A model generated the notes under the pieces. The model was not told the DNA's origin. It did no database searches and saw nothing but the letters and a program-made list of their open reading frames with translations. DNA of 64,000 bases. Origin: Pseudoxanthomonas sp. GM95 (GTDB lineage: Bacteria > Pseudomonadota > Gammaproteobacteria > Xanthomonadales > Xanthomonadaceae). Location of the stretch: NCBI RefSeq assembly GCF_900109775.1, contig NZ_FOAX01000002.1, positions 62,001 to 126,000 of the forward strand, written 5' to 3'. The position numbers were made by a program, and so were the translations under genes. Within the stretch, counting starts at the first letter, position 1. The number at the start of each line of letters is the position of its first letter. Below, one piece after another: positions 11,363 to 19,176 of this stretch.

Positions 11363-12259
11363 ATGCGTTTCGACCTCACCGACCTGGGCCTGTTCGTGCA
11401 TGTGTGCGAGGCGGGCTCGATCACGGCCGGCGCCGAGCGCGCCTGCCTGACGCTCGCCTCGGCCAGCGAGCGCATCCGCGGCATGGAGGCGCGCCTGGGC
11501 CAGCCGCTGCTGCTGCGCAAGGCGCGCGGGATTGCCCCGACCGAAGCCGGCAACGTGCTGCTGCAGCACGCGCACCGCGTGATAGAGGAAGTGCGGCAGC
11601 TGCAGGCCGCGCTCGCCGCCTTGAACACGGATTCGACGACCCGCATCCGCGTGTTCGCCAACACCTCGGGCCTGAGCGATGTGCTGCCGCGCAAGGTGCC
11701 GGCGTTCCTGCGCGCGCATCCCGGCGTGCAGGTCGAGACGGAAGAGCACGTGAGCGAATTCATCGCCGAAGCCGTGCGCCGCGGTGACTGCGACTTGGGG
11801 ATCGCCTCCGATGCGGCCGACCTGCGCGGCCTGCACTGCCATCCGCTGCGCGCCGATGCCCTGGTGCTGGCGGTGCCTGCTGGTCACGCGCTGGAGGGCA
11901 GTGCACCGCGGTCGCTCACGCAGATCGCGCGGCAGGCCTTCGTCGGTTTGATGGAAGACGCCGCCCAGCAGGTGCTGATCGAACGGAACCTGACGCTGGC
12001 CGGCGTGGCGCTGACCTGGCGCCTGCGCGTGCGCAGCCTGGAGGACGTGTGTCGCATGGTCGGCGAAGGCGTCGGCCTGGGCGTGCTGCCGGCGATGGTG
12101 GTGCGCCGATTCGGGCGGCGCCACGGCGTGCGCGCGGTGCCCCTGACCGAAGCCTGGACCCAGCGCACGCTGATGCTGTGCCTGCGCGATGCGAAAGCGT
12201 TGTCGCCGATGGTCAAGGCGCTGGCCGATCACCTGCAGCCAGCGCGCCGCGCACGCTGA
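11363..12259 (+). CDS. LysR-family transcriptional regulator
   Basis: A 298-residue LysR regulator. The winged helix-turn-helix occupies residues 1-62 (DLGLFVHVCEAGSITAGAER, LASASERIRGMEARLGQPLL). A substrate-binding domain (about 88-290) begins RIRVFANTSGLSDVLPRKVP. It is transcribed divergently from the TSUP permease, so it most likely autoregulates and controls that permease in response to the transported compound. The inducer is unknown. The intergenic region is only 111 bases and should contain a T-N11-A type site, which I could not fix by eye. Confidence 0.92.
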   Translation: MRFDLTDLGLFVHVCEAGSITAGAERACLTLASASERIRGMEARLGQPLLLRKARGIAPTEAGNVLLQHAHRVIEEVRQLQAALAALNTDSTTRIRVFANTSGLSDVLPRKVPAFLRAHPGVQVETEEHVSEFIAEAVRRGDCDLGIASDAADLRGLHCHPLRADALVLAVPAGHALEGSAPRSLTQIARQAFVGLMEDAAQQVLIERNLTLAGVALTWRLRVRSLEDVCRMVGEGVGLGVLPAMVVRRFGRRHGVRAVPLTEAWTQRTLMLCLRDAKALSPMVKALADHLQPARRAR

Positions 12260-12266
12260 CGCGGTT

Positions 12267-12608
12267 TCAGCCCAAGCGCGACAGTAGCATCGCCACCAGC
12301 GCGAGCACCGGCAGCGTCAGCGCGGCCGGCTTCACCCAGCGCGGGCGATACGGCAGCAGGCCATAGGTGATCGCGATGCCCGAAGCAGTCATCGTCCCCA
12401 GCCACCACAGCGGCCCGATGGTCCAGCCGCGCGCGACCACGGCCACGGCGAAAGCCGCCGCGGTCAGCGCCCAGCCGGCCCAGTGCAGGCGCTGCATCGT
12501 CGCGGCGCCGGCGCGCTGGGCGCCGTGCAGCTCCACCTGGTGCTTCTCCATCGACAGGCACAGCGCGACAAAGGCGCTGAAGGCCAAGGCGAAGGCCAGC
12601 GCGCTCAC
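12267..12608 (-). CDS. DUF3325-type small membrane protein
   Basis: A 113-residue membrane protein with three or four hydrophobic helices, starting MSALAFALAFSAFVALCLSMEKHQVE. The MEKH segment and overall pattern match the DUF3325 family, usually found beside PepSY/DUF3649 genes in iron-uptake operons. The start codon overlaps the stop of the upstream PepSY gene (ATGA, 12605-12608), so the two are translationally coupled. The last gene of the three-gene operon 14669-12267. The biochemical role is unknown; accessory function in reductive release or transport of siderophore iron is inferred from context. Confidence 0.8.
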   Translation of the reverse strand: MSALAFALAFSAFVALCLSMEKHQVELHGAQRAGAATMQRLHWAGWALTAAAFAVAVVARGWTIGPLWWLGTMTASGIAITYGLLPYRPRWVKPAALTLPVLALVAMLLSRLG

Positions 12609-14209
12609 GCCGCGCCTCCGTCGGCCGCGGGCGTCTGGGTCGCCTGCACCTGGCGGCGGCGCTTTTCCGCGGCCGAGACCGGCGGCTGCCAGCGCTGCAT
12701 GCGGCGCGCGCAGTAGCCCAGCACCACGCCGATGGCGCAGGTGACCAGGTCCACGCCGGCCAGCGCCCAGTCACCGTTGCGCAGCGTCACGCCCAGGTGG
12801 ACGTGCGTGGTGAAGGCGTTCAGCACCGGGATCAGCACGAACAGCGCCGACGCCACGTACAGCAGCCACGCCCACATCTGCCGACGCGGCCAGAGGAACC
12901 CGGCCAGGATGCACAGCCCCCACATGATGAAGAACGTATTGGCCTCGGCGCCCGGGCGTTCGGCCAGGCCCAGCGGCAGCAGCCGGTTGGCCCAGAAGTA
13001 GCTGGCGAATGCCACCGGCAGGCCGGCGACCGCGCCGATGTTCAACGCATCGACCAGGCGCAGGCCGAAGCCGACCTTGCCCGACTTGGCGTGCTTGGTG
13101 CGCTCCTTGATGCCCCACAGCACCGCGCCGCTGGCCACCATCAGGCAGCCCAGCAGGCCCGAAGTGAAGAACAGCAGCCGCAACCCGGCATCGGCGAAGC
13201 GCGCGATGTGCAGGCCGTACATCACCCCGCGCGTTTCCGATGCGCCGCCAGCGCTGCCGCTGCGCGCCAGCACCTGGCCGGTGTTGGCATCCAGGCGCAG
13301 GCCCGGGGTTTCATACGACAGGCGGCGCCCGTCGCGCTGATAGACATCCACCACCGAGGCCGCATCGCCCGGATGATTGACCTTGAAGCTGGCCACGTCC
13401 TTGCCGTGCCACTCGATGCGCGCACTGTCGAGCAGGGCGGCGATGGCGCGCGGCGTGCCGGCGGTGCCTGCCGCGGGGCCGGCGTCGGGCAGGTCGCTGA
13501 AGGACTCGGTGTAGAACGCGTCAGCGCCTTCCGGGTAGGCCGCCTTGATGCTCAGCGGCAGGTACATGACCATCAACGTGACGATGCCGGTGTAGGTGAT
13601 CATCAGGTGGTAGGGCAACGCCATCACCGCGCTGATGTTGTGGAAATCCAGCCACGAGCGCTGGCCCTTGCGCGGGCGGAAGGTGAAGAAGTCCTTGAAG
13701 ATCTTCTTGTGCGTGATCACGCCAGTGATGATCGCCACCAGCATGAACATCGCGCAGAAGCCCACCAGGTAGCGCGCCCACAGCACCGGGATGTAGTACA
13801 GGTCGAAGTGCAGGCGATAGAAGAAATCGCCGCCGCGGGTGTCGCGCACGTCGGACTTCTCGCCGGTGGCCGCATCGATGGTGGCCTGGCCGAAACGCTC
13901 GCGGCGCGAGGCGCCTTCCTTGGCCGGGTTCATCCAGTACATGTCCAGCGACGGATTGCGCGCGTCGGGCAGGGTGACGTTCCAGTACTCGGCGTTGGGC
14001 GCTTCGGTCTTGAGGAAGTGCAGCGCGTTGGCCGCGGCGACATCGGGCGCGACCACGCTGCGCGGCAGCTCCGGACGCATCCAGCGGCTGATCTCCTGCC
14101 GGTAGTAGCTGGCAGTGCCGCCCATGAAGATCAGCAGCAACAGCCAGCTGACCAGCAGCCCGGTCCAGGTGTGCAGCCAAGCCATCGACTGGCGGAAGCC
14201 CTGTTTCAT
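12605..14209 (-). CDS. PepSY-associated transmembrane protein (PiuB-like, iron-linked)
   Basis: A 534-residue inner-membrane protein starting MKQGFRQSMAWLHTWTGLLVSW. It has the PepSY_TM arrangement: an N-terminal helix with a conserved His-Trp pair (LHTWTG), a long periplasmic domain, an internal helix pair near HKKIFKDFFTFRPRKGQRSW, HNISAVMALPYHLMITYTG, and a helical C-terminal block. Such proteins accompany TonB-dependent siderophore receptors and are thought to act in ferric-siderophore reduction. GGGAGGTG precedes the ATG at 14209; a 51-residue in-frame extension crosses hairpin sequence and is rejected. It lies between DUF3649 and DUF3325 genes and is probably under Fur control. Confidence 0.88.
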   Translation of the reverse strand: MKQGFRQSMAWLHTWTGLLVSWLLLLIFMGGTASYYRQEISRWMRPELPRSVVAPDVAAANALHFLKTEAPNAEYWNVTLPDARNPSLDMYWMNPAKEGASRRERFGQATIDAATGEKSDVRDTRGGDFFYRLHFDLYYIPVLWARYLVGFCAMFMLVAIITGVITHKKIFKDFFTFRPRKGQRSWLDFHNISAVMALPYHLMITYTGIVTLMVMYLPLSIKAAYPEGADAFYTESFSDLPDAGPAAGTAGTPRAIAALLDSARIEWHGKDVASFKVNHPGDAASVVDVYQRDGRRLSYETPGLRLDANTGQVLARSGSAGGASETRGVMYGLHIARFADAGLRLLFFTSGLLGCLMVASGAVLWGIKERTKHAKSGKVGFGLRLVDALNIGAVAGLPVAFASYFWANRLLPLGLAERPGAEANTFFIMWGLCILAGFLWPRRQMWAWLLYVASALFVLIPVLNAFTTHVHLGVTLRNGDWALAGVDLVTCAIGVVLGYCARRMQRWQPPVSAAEKRRRQVQATQTPAADGGAA

Positions 14210-14277
14210 GGCGCACCTCCCTGTGCGCCACCCTGCGGGCGGCTGCGCCGTGAAAAAAATGCCGGGAGCAATTTTTT

Positions 14278-14351
14278 GCCATCGCCTTGCGATGGCCCGC
14301 AGGGTTGCTGCCATGGAAGGCAGCAACAAAAACGACGGTCCTGTCGTTTTT
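14278..14351 (-). repeat. Three consecutive stem-loops inside the iron operon
   Basis: Three inverted repeats are packed end to end in 74 bases between the DUF3649 and PepSY genes: 14278-14285 with 14289-14296 (8 bases, 3-base loop), 14304-14312 with 14319-14327 (9 bases), and 14328-14335 with 14344-14351 or thereabouts (8 bases, flanked by A5/T6). On the coding (minus) strand the last one directly follows the DUF3649 stop and ends in a T tract, like an internal terminator. They could set the ratio of DUF3649 to the downstream genes by attenuation or RNA processing. Confidence 0.7.
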
Positions 14352-14669
14352 TCATGCGGCACCTCGCAGCAACCACGTGGCCAGGGCCATCAAGACGGCG
14401 GGCGTGACGATGCCCCACCAGGCCTTCCAGGCGCTGCGCACGGCAAAGGCCCACAGCGCCGCGCAGGCGCAGATCACGATCGCCGTCAGCATCCCGGTCA
14501 GCACCGCCTGGCTGCGCGCCATCGGCAGGGCCACGGCCATCAGCGCCCCGGTGCTGGCGGCCAGCGCATAGCCGCCGAAGATCGCCGCGAGGCTGCGCGA
14601 CAGCACACCCAGCCAGGGCCGCTTCCAGAAGGCCAATGGCGCTGCATCGGCGGTGCTACGCGAGCTCAT
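14352..14669 (-). CDS. DUF3649-type small iron-operon membrane protein
   Basis: A 105-residue protein with three hydrophobic helices, starting MSSRSTADAAPLAFWKRPWL. The pattern GVLSRSLAAIFGGYALAA is typical of DUF3649 proteins, which are encoded with PepSY and DUF3325 proteins in siderophore/iron uptake operons. It is the first gene of the operon 14669-12267. A candidate Fur-box-overlapped promoter lies about 210 bases upstream. A much longer in-frame extension exists but is low-complexity and crosses the promoter. No TonB-dependent receptor is adjacent, which is unusual for this cassette. Confidence 0.82.
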   Translation of the reverse strand: MSSRSTADAAPLAFWKRPWLGVLSRSLAAIFGGYALAASTGALMAVALPMARSQAVLTGMLTAIVICACAALWAFAVRSAWKAWWGIVTPAVLMALATWLLRGAA

Positions 14670-15036
14670 GGCGCGTGCGCCCCTGCGGTGGTGTGGCCTG
14701 CCGCAATCGGCATCCGCCGGGCACGCGGCGAGTGGGGCGTCGGGGGTGGGGACGGCATGGGAATCCTGTTCGCGAACGTCAGCGGGACCGTCCACGCGCG
14801 CGGCATTGGAACGGGGTGCAGTGGCTGGCCGCGGCTCTCCATGAAGCGGCAGTGCGGGGCACTGCAGGGCGTAGCTGATGAGAATTGTTCTCTTTTGTGG
14901 CGGTTCCGTCAAACCCGCTTCTCGTCCTGCGCGTCGCATCTGCGGCAGACGTTGGCCCGCGCCCGTTGGCACGCACGCGCCCGAGATGGTCGAATGCAGT
15001 CGCGGTCCCCACGGCCGCGCCTGCCGAAGGACACCT
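14670..15036. other. Divergent intergenic region upstream of the iron operon
   Basis: About 370 bases between the DUF3649 gene and the divergent Ldh-family gene. Apart from the Fur-box/promoter overlap at 14879-14912 I see no gene or repeat. The stretch 14670-14870 would be an unusually long leader for the iron operon. Confidence 0.5.
14879..14912 (-). promoter_or_regulatory. Candidate sigma-70 promoter with overlapping Fur box
   Basis: On the minus strand TTGACG (14912-14907), a 17-base spacer and AACAAT (14889-14884) form a plausible sigma-70 promoter. A 7-1-7 inverted repeat TGAGAAT-T-GTTCTCT (14879-14893) covers the -10 element and resembles the Fur consensus (TGATAAT-N-ATTATCA). The GAGAAT/TTCTC form is common in Xanthomonad iron promoters. 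This placement fits iron-dependent repression of the DUF3649-PepSY-DUF3325 operon. Binding is inferred. Confidence 0.6.
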
Positions 15037-16059
15037 TTGAACCTGCCCGCTACCGACGCCGCCCCGGGCCGCGTCACCCTGAGCCTGGACGCCGCGATCG
15101 CGCTGGCCGACCAGGCGCTTCGCAAGACCGGCCTGCCTGTCGACGCCGCGCGGATCGTCGCCCAGGCGCTGGTCGCCGCCGATGCCGATGGCCTGCCCTC
15201 GCACGGCTTGGCGCGCATGCCGTTCTATCTGGCCCAGTTGCACAGCGGGAAGATCCGCGCCGCGGCCGTGCCGCAGATCCGCGTGGCCGGCGCCACCGTG
15301 CAGGTCGACGTGGCACATGGGTTCGCCTTCCCCGCCGTGCAGGCCGGCCTGCCACAGGCGATGGCGCTGGCGCGCGAGCTGGGCATCGCGGCGCTGTCGC
15401 TGGCCCATTCGCATCACTTCGGCGTGGCCGGGCATCCGGTCGAACAGGCCGCGCGCGAAGGCCTGATCGCGCTGGCTTTCAGCAACGCGCCGGCGGCCAT
15501 CGCCCCGTGGGGCGGGCGCACGCCGCTGTTCGGCACCAATCCGATTGCGTTTGCCGCGCCGCGCGCACAAGGCGATCCGCTAGTGGTGGACCTGTCGCTA
15601 TCCAAGGTCGCGCGCGGCAAGGTGATGCTGGCCCAGCAGGCCGGCACCACGATCCCGGACGACTGGGCGCTGGACATCGAAGGTCAGCCCACCACCGATC
15701 CGACCGCTGCGATGGCGGGCAGCATGTTGCCCGCTGGCGATGCCAAGGGCGCGGCGCTGGCGCTGATGCTGGAATTGCTCTGTGCGGGATTGACCGGCAG
15801 CAGTTTTGCCTTCCAGGCCAACTCGCTGTTCGATGCCGAAGGCGCGCCTCCGGACATCGCGCACCTGATGCTGTTGATCGATCCGACGCGGTTCGCCGAG
15901 GGCTTCACCGACCGGGTCGAGATGCTCTGCGCCGCGATGCTGGCGCAGGACGGCGTGCGCCTGCCCGGCAGCCGACGCTGGCAGATCCGTGCGCAGCACC
16001 AGCGCGACGGCATCACGCTGCCGGCAGCGCTGGTCGAGGCCTTGCGCGCCGCGGGTTGA
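15037..16059 (+). CDS. Ldh-family (malate/L-lactate/ureidoglycolate) NAD(P)-dependent oxidoreductase
   Basis: A 340-residue protein of the LDH2/MDH2 fold, which is unrelated to classical lactate dehydrogenases. Hallmarks are DADGLPSHGLARMP near residue 55, the catalytic His region LAHSHHFGVAGHPVE, and FGTNPIAFAAPR. The substrate could be malate, lactate, ureidoglycolate, a sulfolactate or a cyclic imine acid; nothing nearby decides this. The best start is TTG at 15037, preceded by AAGGA at ideal spacing, giving MNLPATDAAPG. An ATG at 14878 would add 53 Arg/Pro-rich residues overlapping the Fur-like site. It is convergent with the effector gene, separated by a hairpin terminator. Confidence 0.87.
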   Translation: MNLPATDAAPGRVTLSLDAAIALADQALRKTGLPVDAARIVAQALVAADADGLPSHGLARMPFYLAQLHSGKIRAAAVPQIRVAGATVQVDVAHGFAFPAVQAGLPQAMALARELGIAALSLAHSHHFGVAGHPVEQAAREGLIALAFSNAPAAIAPWGGRTPLFGTNPIAFAAPRAQGDPLVVDLSLSKVARGKVMLAQQAGTTIPDDWALDIEGQPTTDPTAAMAGSMLPAGDAKGAALALMLELLCAGLTGSSFAFQANSLFDAEGAPPDIAHLMLLIDPTRFAEGFTDRVEMLCAAMLAQDGVRLPGSRRWQIRAQHQRDGITLPAALVEALRAAG

Positions 16060-16090
16060 AGGCGCGTCCCCGCGTGATGGCCTGAAACGA

Positions 16091-16117
16091 CAACGCCCGC
16101 CGGGAAGGCGGGCGTTG
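16091..16117. terminator. Bidirectional hairpin terminator
   Basis: A perfect 11-base GC-rich inverted repeat (16091-16101 with 16107-16117) around a 5-base loop lies between the convergent Ldh-family and effector genes. There is no strong T run on either side, so termination efficiency is uncertain. Confidence 0.6.
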
Positions 16118-16157
16118 AGGTGTTCATCGACGTGACCGCTTGTCGCGGCCAGCAGGC

Positions 16158-18056
16158 TTACGCCATCGCGCGCGTGGCGTTCTCGCGTTCCTGCGTGCGC
16201 TGCGAGGCATCCAGCGCCGGGGCCGGCGTCGCCGCCACCTCCTGGCGTAGCTGCAACGCGCTCTGTTCGGCCGGCTGCTGGGTGGCCTGGGCTTTGTCTA
16301 GGTAGATGCGCTGGTGCGCGGCGGAATTGAGTTCGCCCTGCACCGCGAACAAGCCTTTGCCATCCGGGCTCTGCACCACGTGGTCGATCTGCTTGAGGCC
16401 ACTGACGCGCGCTTCGAACACCATCTTCGCCGCAGCATTCTCCAGCGCGTGGTGATCCTTGAACGCGCCCGGTCCCAGCGTCTCCATGCCGGCGACGGCC
16501 TGCTTGTACATCGCGTTGTCCGGATGGTTTGCATCGGCCAGCAACGGCGCCTTGGCCGCGCCCTGCAGCGCCTCGCGCGTCTTGCTGCCGATCACGCCAT
16601 CGGCCTCCAGCCCATGCGCCTGCTGGAAGGCCTTGACCGCCGTGGTGCTGCGCGAGCCGAAGTCGCCATCCTCGCGCAGCGGCTTGCCCTCGCCATCGCG
16701 ATAGCCGAAGCGGTTGAGCAGCGCCTGCGTCTGCTGCACGTCCTCGCCCTTGGCGCCGTCCTTGAGCGTGCGCGGGCCGTCGGCGTGCCTGGCGTCCTGC
16801 GCCGGCTTGGCGACGGTCTCGCCACGGTCCTGCGTCTGGGTCTGCGCGCGGTCCTGCAGCAGGTCGCGGGCCTTTGACAGCGGATCGGTGGCATAGAGCT
16901 TCACGCCGTGCGACTGCTTGTAGTCCAGGTACCTGTCGACGGTGGTCAGTTCCACGCCCTCGCCACCGCGCGACTGGCTGATCATCAGCGCGCCGGACTT
17001 GGGATCGCGCACGACCATCGTGATGTGGTCGATCCCCTTGAAGCGCCCCTTGTCGAAGCTGGTCGGCCCGTTGTCCTCGCCGATGATCATGCCTTCCTTC
17101 AGCACCCCGGCCGTCACCGCCTTGCCCTCGATCATCACGCCGGAGCGTTGCTGGCTCTTGCGGACGATTTCCGAGGCGCTGTCGTTGCCCAGGTCGAAGC
17201 GGTCGGTCTTGCTGAAGATCGCTTGGTGGGACTTCTGATTGATCTCCAGCATCGTGGCGTTCTGCAGCGTCCCGACCCATCCGGAACAATCGACGCTGCC
17301 TTGCTCGGGATGCTTGCCGCCGAGCTTGTAGGTGACATCGTCGTACTTGCGTGTCAGGGCATACGCCTGCTCCAGCGCAATGCCATGCTCGGGCTTCGGC
17401 GTGGGTTTGGCCGGTTCCGCTGCGGCTTCGCTGCGTTGCGGTGCGGCCGTGGCCGTCAGGGGCTGGATCTGCTTTTCGGGAATGCTGACGTGCTGGAACT
17501 TGGCTTCCCAATAACCAGTGAAGGCTTTGGCCATGTCGCGATCGGACATGTGGGTGAAGCGCTCGTATGACTGATGCGTCACCCGCTCGAAGTCGCGCTC
17601 ACTGACGTTGTTGATGATCAATGCGCGCGTGCTGGAGCGGCCGAATTCGCCGGTCGCGATAGCCGTCTGGATCGAGGCGTAGCCGGCGGCGCCCTGCTGG
17701 TGGGCCAAGTACAGGTCCAGTCCATCGGGCTGCGGCTTGCCGGACAGATACGGGCGCCCGTCCTGTTCGTGATGACGGGTCAGTTGCTGGCGATTGTGCA
17801 GATACAGGCGTGCAGCGGCGTCGGTGTTGGCAACGGGGTCGAGTTCGCGCCCGGCGATGCCGTAGTCCCTGGCCGTATCGGGAACGAACTGGAACAGACC
17901 CTTGGCGCCATGGGCGCCACGTGAGGCGCGTTCGTCGAAGGTGCCGCCTGTTTCGATATAGGCAAAGCGCATGAAGTCATCGCGCGGGATGCCATGTTGC
18001 TTTGCTTGGGTTTCGATGATGTCCAGGACTTCGGACTTCGGGTAGTCACGTGCCAT
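16158..18056 (-). CDS. Xanthomonadales type IV secretion (X-T4SS) antibacterial effector, peptidoglycan-degrading
   Basis: A 632-residue multidomain protein without a signal peptide. Residues 1-135 form a lysozyme/SLT-like transglycosylase domain with catalytic Glu35 (FAYIETGG) and AKGLFQF. Residues about 225-390 look like an NlpC/P60-type cysteine peptidase: VDCSGWVG (Cys257) and GIDHITMVV (His344). Residues 428-497 are a PF01471-type peptidoglycan-binding domain (GDFGSRSTTAVKAFQQAHGL). Residues about 508-605 match the XVIPCD signal, with GLKQIDHVVQS, LFAVQGE and a Gln/Ser-rich tail, recognised by the VirD4 coupling protein of the bacteria-killing X-T4SS. AAGGAG precedes the ATG. The gene follows a lipoprotein gene that is its likely immunity partner. 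Confidence 0.9.
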   Translation of the reverse strand: MARDYPKSEVLDIIETQAKQHGIPRDDFMRFAYIETGGTFDERASRGAHGAKGLFQFVPDTARDYGIAGRELDPVANTDAAARLYLHNRQQLTRHHEQDGRPYLSGKPQPDGLDLYLAHQQGAAGYASIQTAIATGEFGRSSTRALIINNVSERDFERVTHQSYERFTHMSDRDMAKAFTGYWEAKFQHVSIPEKQIQPLTATAAPQRSEAAAEPAKPTPKPEHGIALEQAYALTRKYDDVTYKLGGKHPEQGSVDCSGWVGTLQNATMLEINQKSHQAIFSKTDRFDLGNDSASEIVRKSQQRSGVMIEGKAVTAGVLKEGMIIGEDNGPTSFDKGRFKGIDHITMVVRDPKSGALMISQSRGGEGVELTTVDRYLDYKQSHGVKLYATDPLSKARDLLQDRAQTQTQDRGETVAKPAQDARHADGPRTLKDGAKGEDVQQTQALLNRFGYRDGEGKPLREDGDFGSRSTTAVKAFQQAHGLEADGVIGSKTREALQGAAKAPLLADANHPDNAMYKQAVAGMETLGPGAFKDHHALENAAAKMVFEARVSGLKQIDHVVQSPDGKGLFAVQGELNSAAHQRIYLDKAQATQQPAEQSALQLRQEVAATPAPALDASQRTQERENATRAMA

Positions 18057-18078
18057 CGCGTTCTCCTTGCGATCGAAA

Positions 18079-18131
18079 GCAGCCGTGGTTTACGGCTGCG
18101 TGAAACCGACCCAGGCCAAATCCGTTGGCCT
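18079..18131 (-). repeat. Two hairpins between the immunity and effector genes
   Basis: Two perfect inverted repeats fill most of the 76-base gap: AGGCCAA/TTGGCCT (18113-18119 with 18125-18131, 5-base loop), abutting the lipoprotein stop, and GCAGCCGT/ACGGCTGC (18079-18086 with 18092-18099, 5-base loop), just before the effector ribosome-binding site. They may attenuate read-through so that immunity exceeds effector, or stabilise the upstream message. Confidence 0.55.
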
Positions 18132-18132
18132 G

Positions 18133-19029
18133 CTACCGGGAGGTCGGTTGATAGGTGTTGCGGCTCGCATCATACCGGTATTCGGCGATTTCGGCCGCTG
18201 GGCCGCCCTCGGTGGTGATCCTTAGTGTGGGCATCGGATCGCCGGATTGGCTGGAAAACGCCAGCGTGCCGGTCCTCGTCACGCACTTGATGCCACCGGC
18301 ATCGGTATCGCAGGCCGCGCTGTTGTCCTCGCCTGCGTACAGGCTTCCAACATAGGTCCAGCGCTTGTTGTCGGTGTTTTCCAGGTCGTGCGGATTGAAC
18401 AGCAGAAGCTCGAAGTTCTGCATGCGCGTGCCGGATACCAGGTACCACGTCGGGACCGCGAGCAGCAGGTTGCCCTCGGAAGTGCGCGCGCTTTGCGGCT
18501 TGCGTGTCTCGTCCAGCGTGTTGCCCTTGCCGTTGCCGCCGAACTCGCCCACCGAATGCTGGTTGTCGTGGAATTTCCAGGGTTTCTCGGAGCCAGGCGG
18601 GTTGGCCGTGAAGGTGGCCTGGGTGATGGTGACCGTATCGCCGGGCGCCGGATACTTGGGTTCCTTGCGATCGCTGAAGTCCTCGGGTGTTTCCCAGGCA
18701 AAGCCGGTGTAGTAGCGCGTGCCATCCAGCTCGAAGGGGAAGCCGAACCAGTAGTTGATCCAGCTGCCATTACCGATCTCGTAGCTCAGCGCGCCATCAC
18801 CGTCGACGTTGCTGATGAAGTACAGCACGCTGTCGGCGGCAGGCGGTTTGACATCGGCAACGGGGTTGGAAGCAGGGGCAGCGCTTGCATCTGGCATGTG
18901 GGTGACGTCCTGGGTTGTCGTGGGGGCGGCAGGCGTAGCGGGCGCTTGCTGGCTCGGCGCTGGCGATTGGGCGGTGCAGGCGCTCAGGGCCAGCACGGCG
19001 GGCAGCAACAAGGGAAACCTTCGCAGCAT
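18133..19029 (-). CDS. Lipoprotein, candidate immunity protein for the adjacent effector
   Basis: A 298-residue lipoprotein: MLRRFPLLLPAVLALSAC gives a signal peptide with lipobox LSAC, then a Pro/Ala/Thr-rich tether to about residue 65, then a compact domain from DSVLYFISNVDGDGAL to the C-terminus. Two cysteines (SAACDTDAGGIKCVTR) could form a disulfide. I do not recognise the domain. In X-T4SS loci, immunity proteins are usually periplasmic lipoproteins encoded directly upstream of the effector, exactly as here (76-base gap, same strand). Inhibition of the effector's lysozyme-like or peptidase domain is inferred from context. GAAGGAT precedes the ATG. Confidence 0.78.
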   Translation of the reverse strand: MLRRFPLLLPAVLALSACTAQSPAPSQQAPATPAAPTTTQDVTHMPDASAAPASNPVADVKPPAADSVLYFISNVDGDGALSYEIGNGSWINYWFGFPFELDGTRYYTGFAWETPEDFSDRKEPKYPAPGDTVTITQATFTANPPGSEKPWKFHDNQHSVGEFGGNGKGNTLDETRKPQSARTSEGNLLLAVPTWYLVSGTRMQNFELLLFNPHDLENTDNKRWTYVGSLYAGEDNSAACDTDAGGIKCVTRTGTLAFSSQSGDPMPTLRITTEGGPAAEIAEYRYDASRNTYQPTSR

Positions 19030-19176
19030 GGTCGATCCTTCGGGGAGCTGGGCGGCGATCTTACTGTGTCCGCATGAAGATCGAGCGCTACGGTTGGCAC
19101 TTTGCGATGGCGGCTGCCAACACGCGTGCCTTTGCGCGCGGTAGCGTCGCAGGCGGGGCGATCATGGAGCAGGCGC

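Noticed and set aside
14878..15036. Longer start (ATG at 14878) for the Ldh-family gene
   Set aside because: The added 53 residues are low-complexity and begin inside the Fur-like site. TTG at 15037 has AAGGA at ideal spacing.
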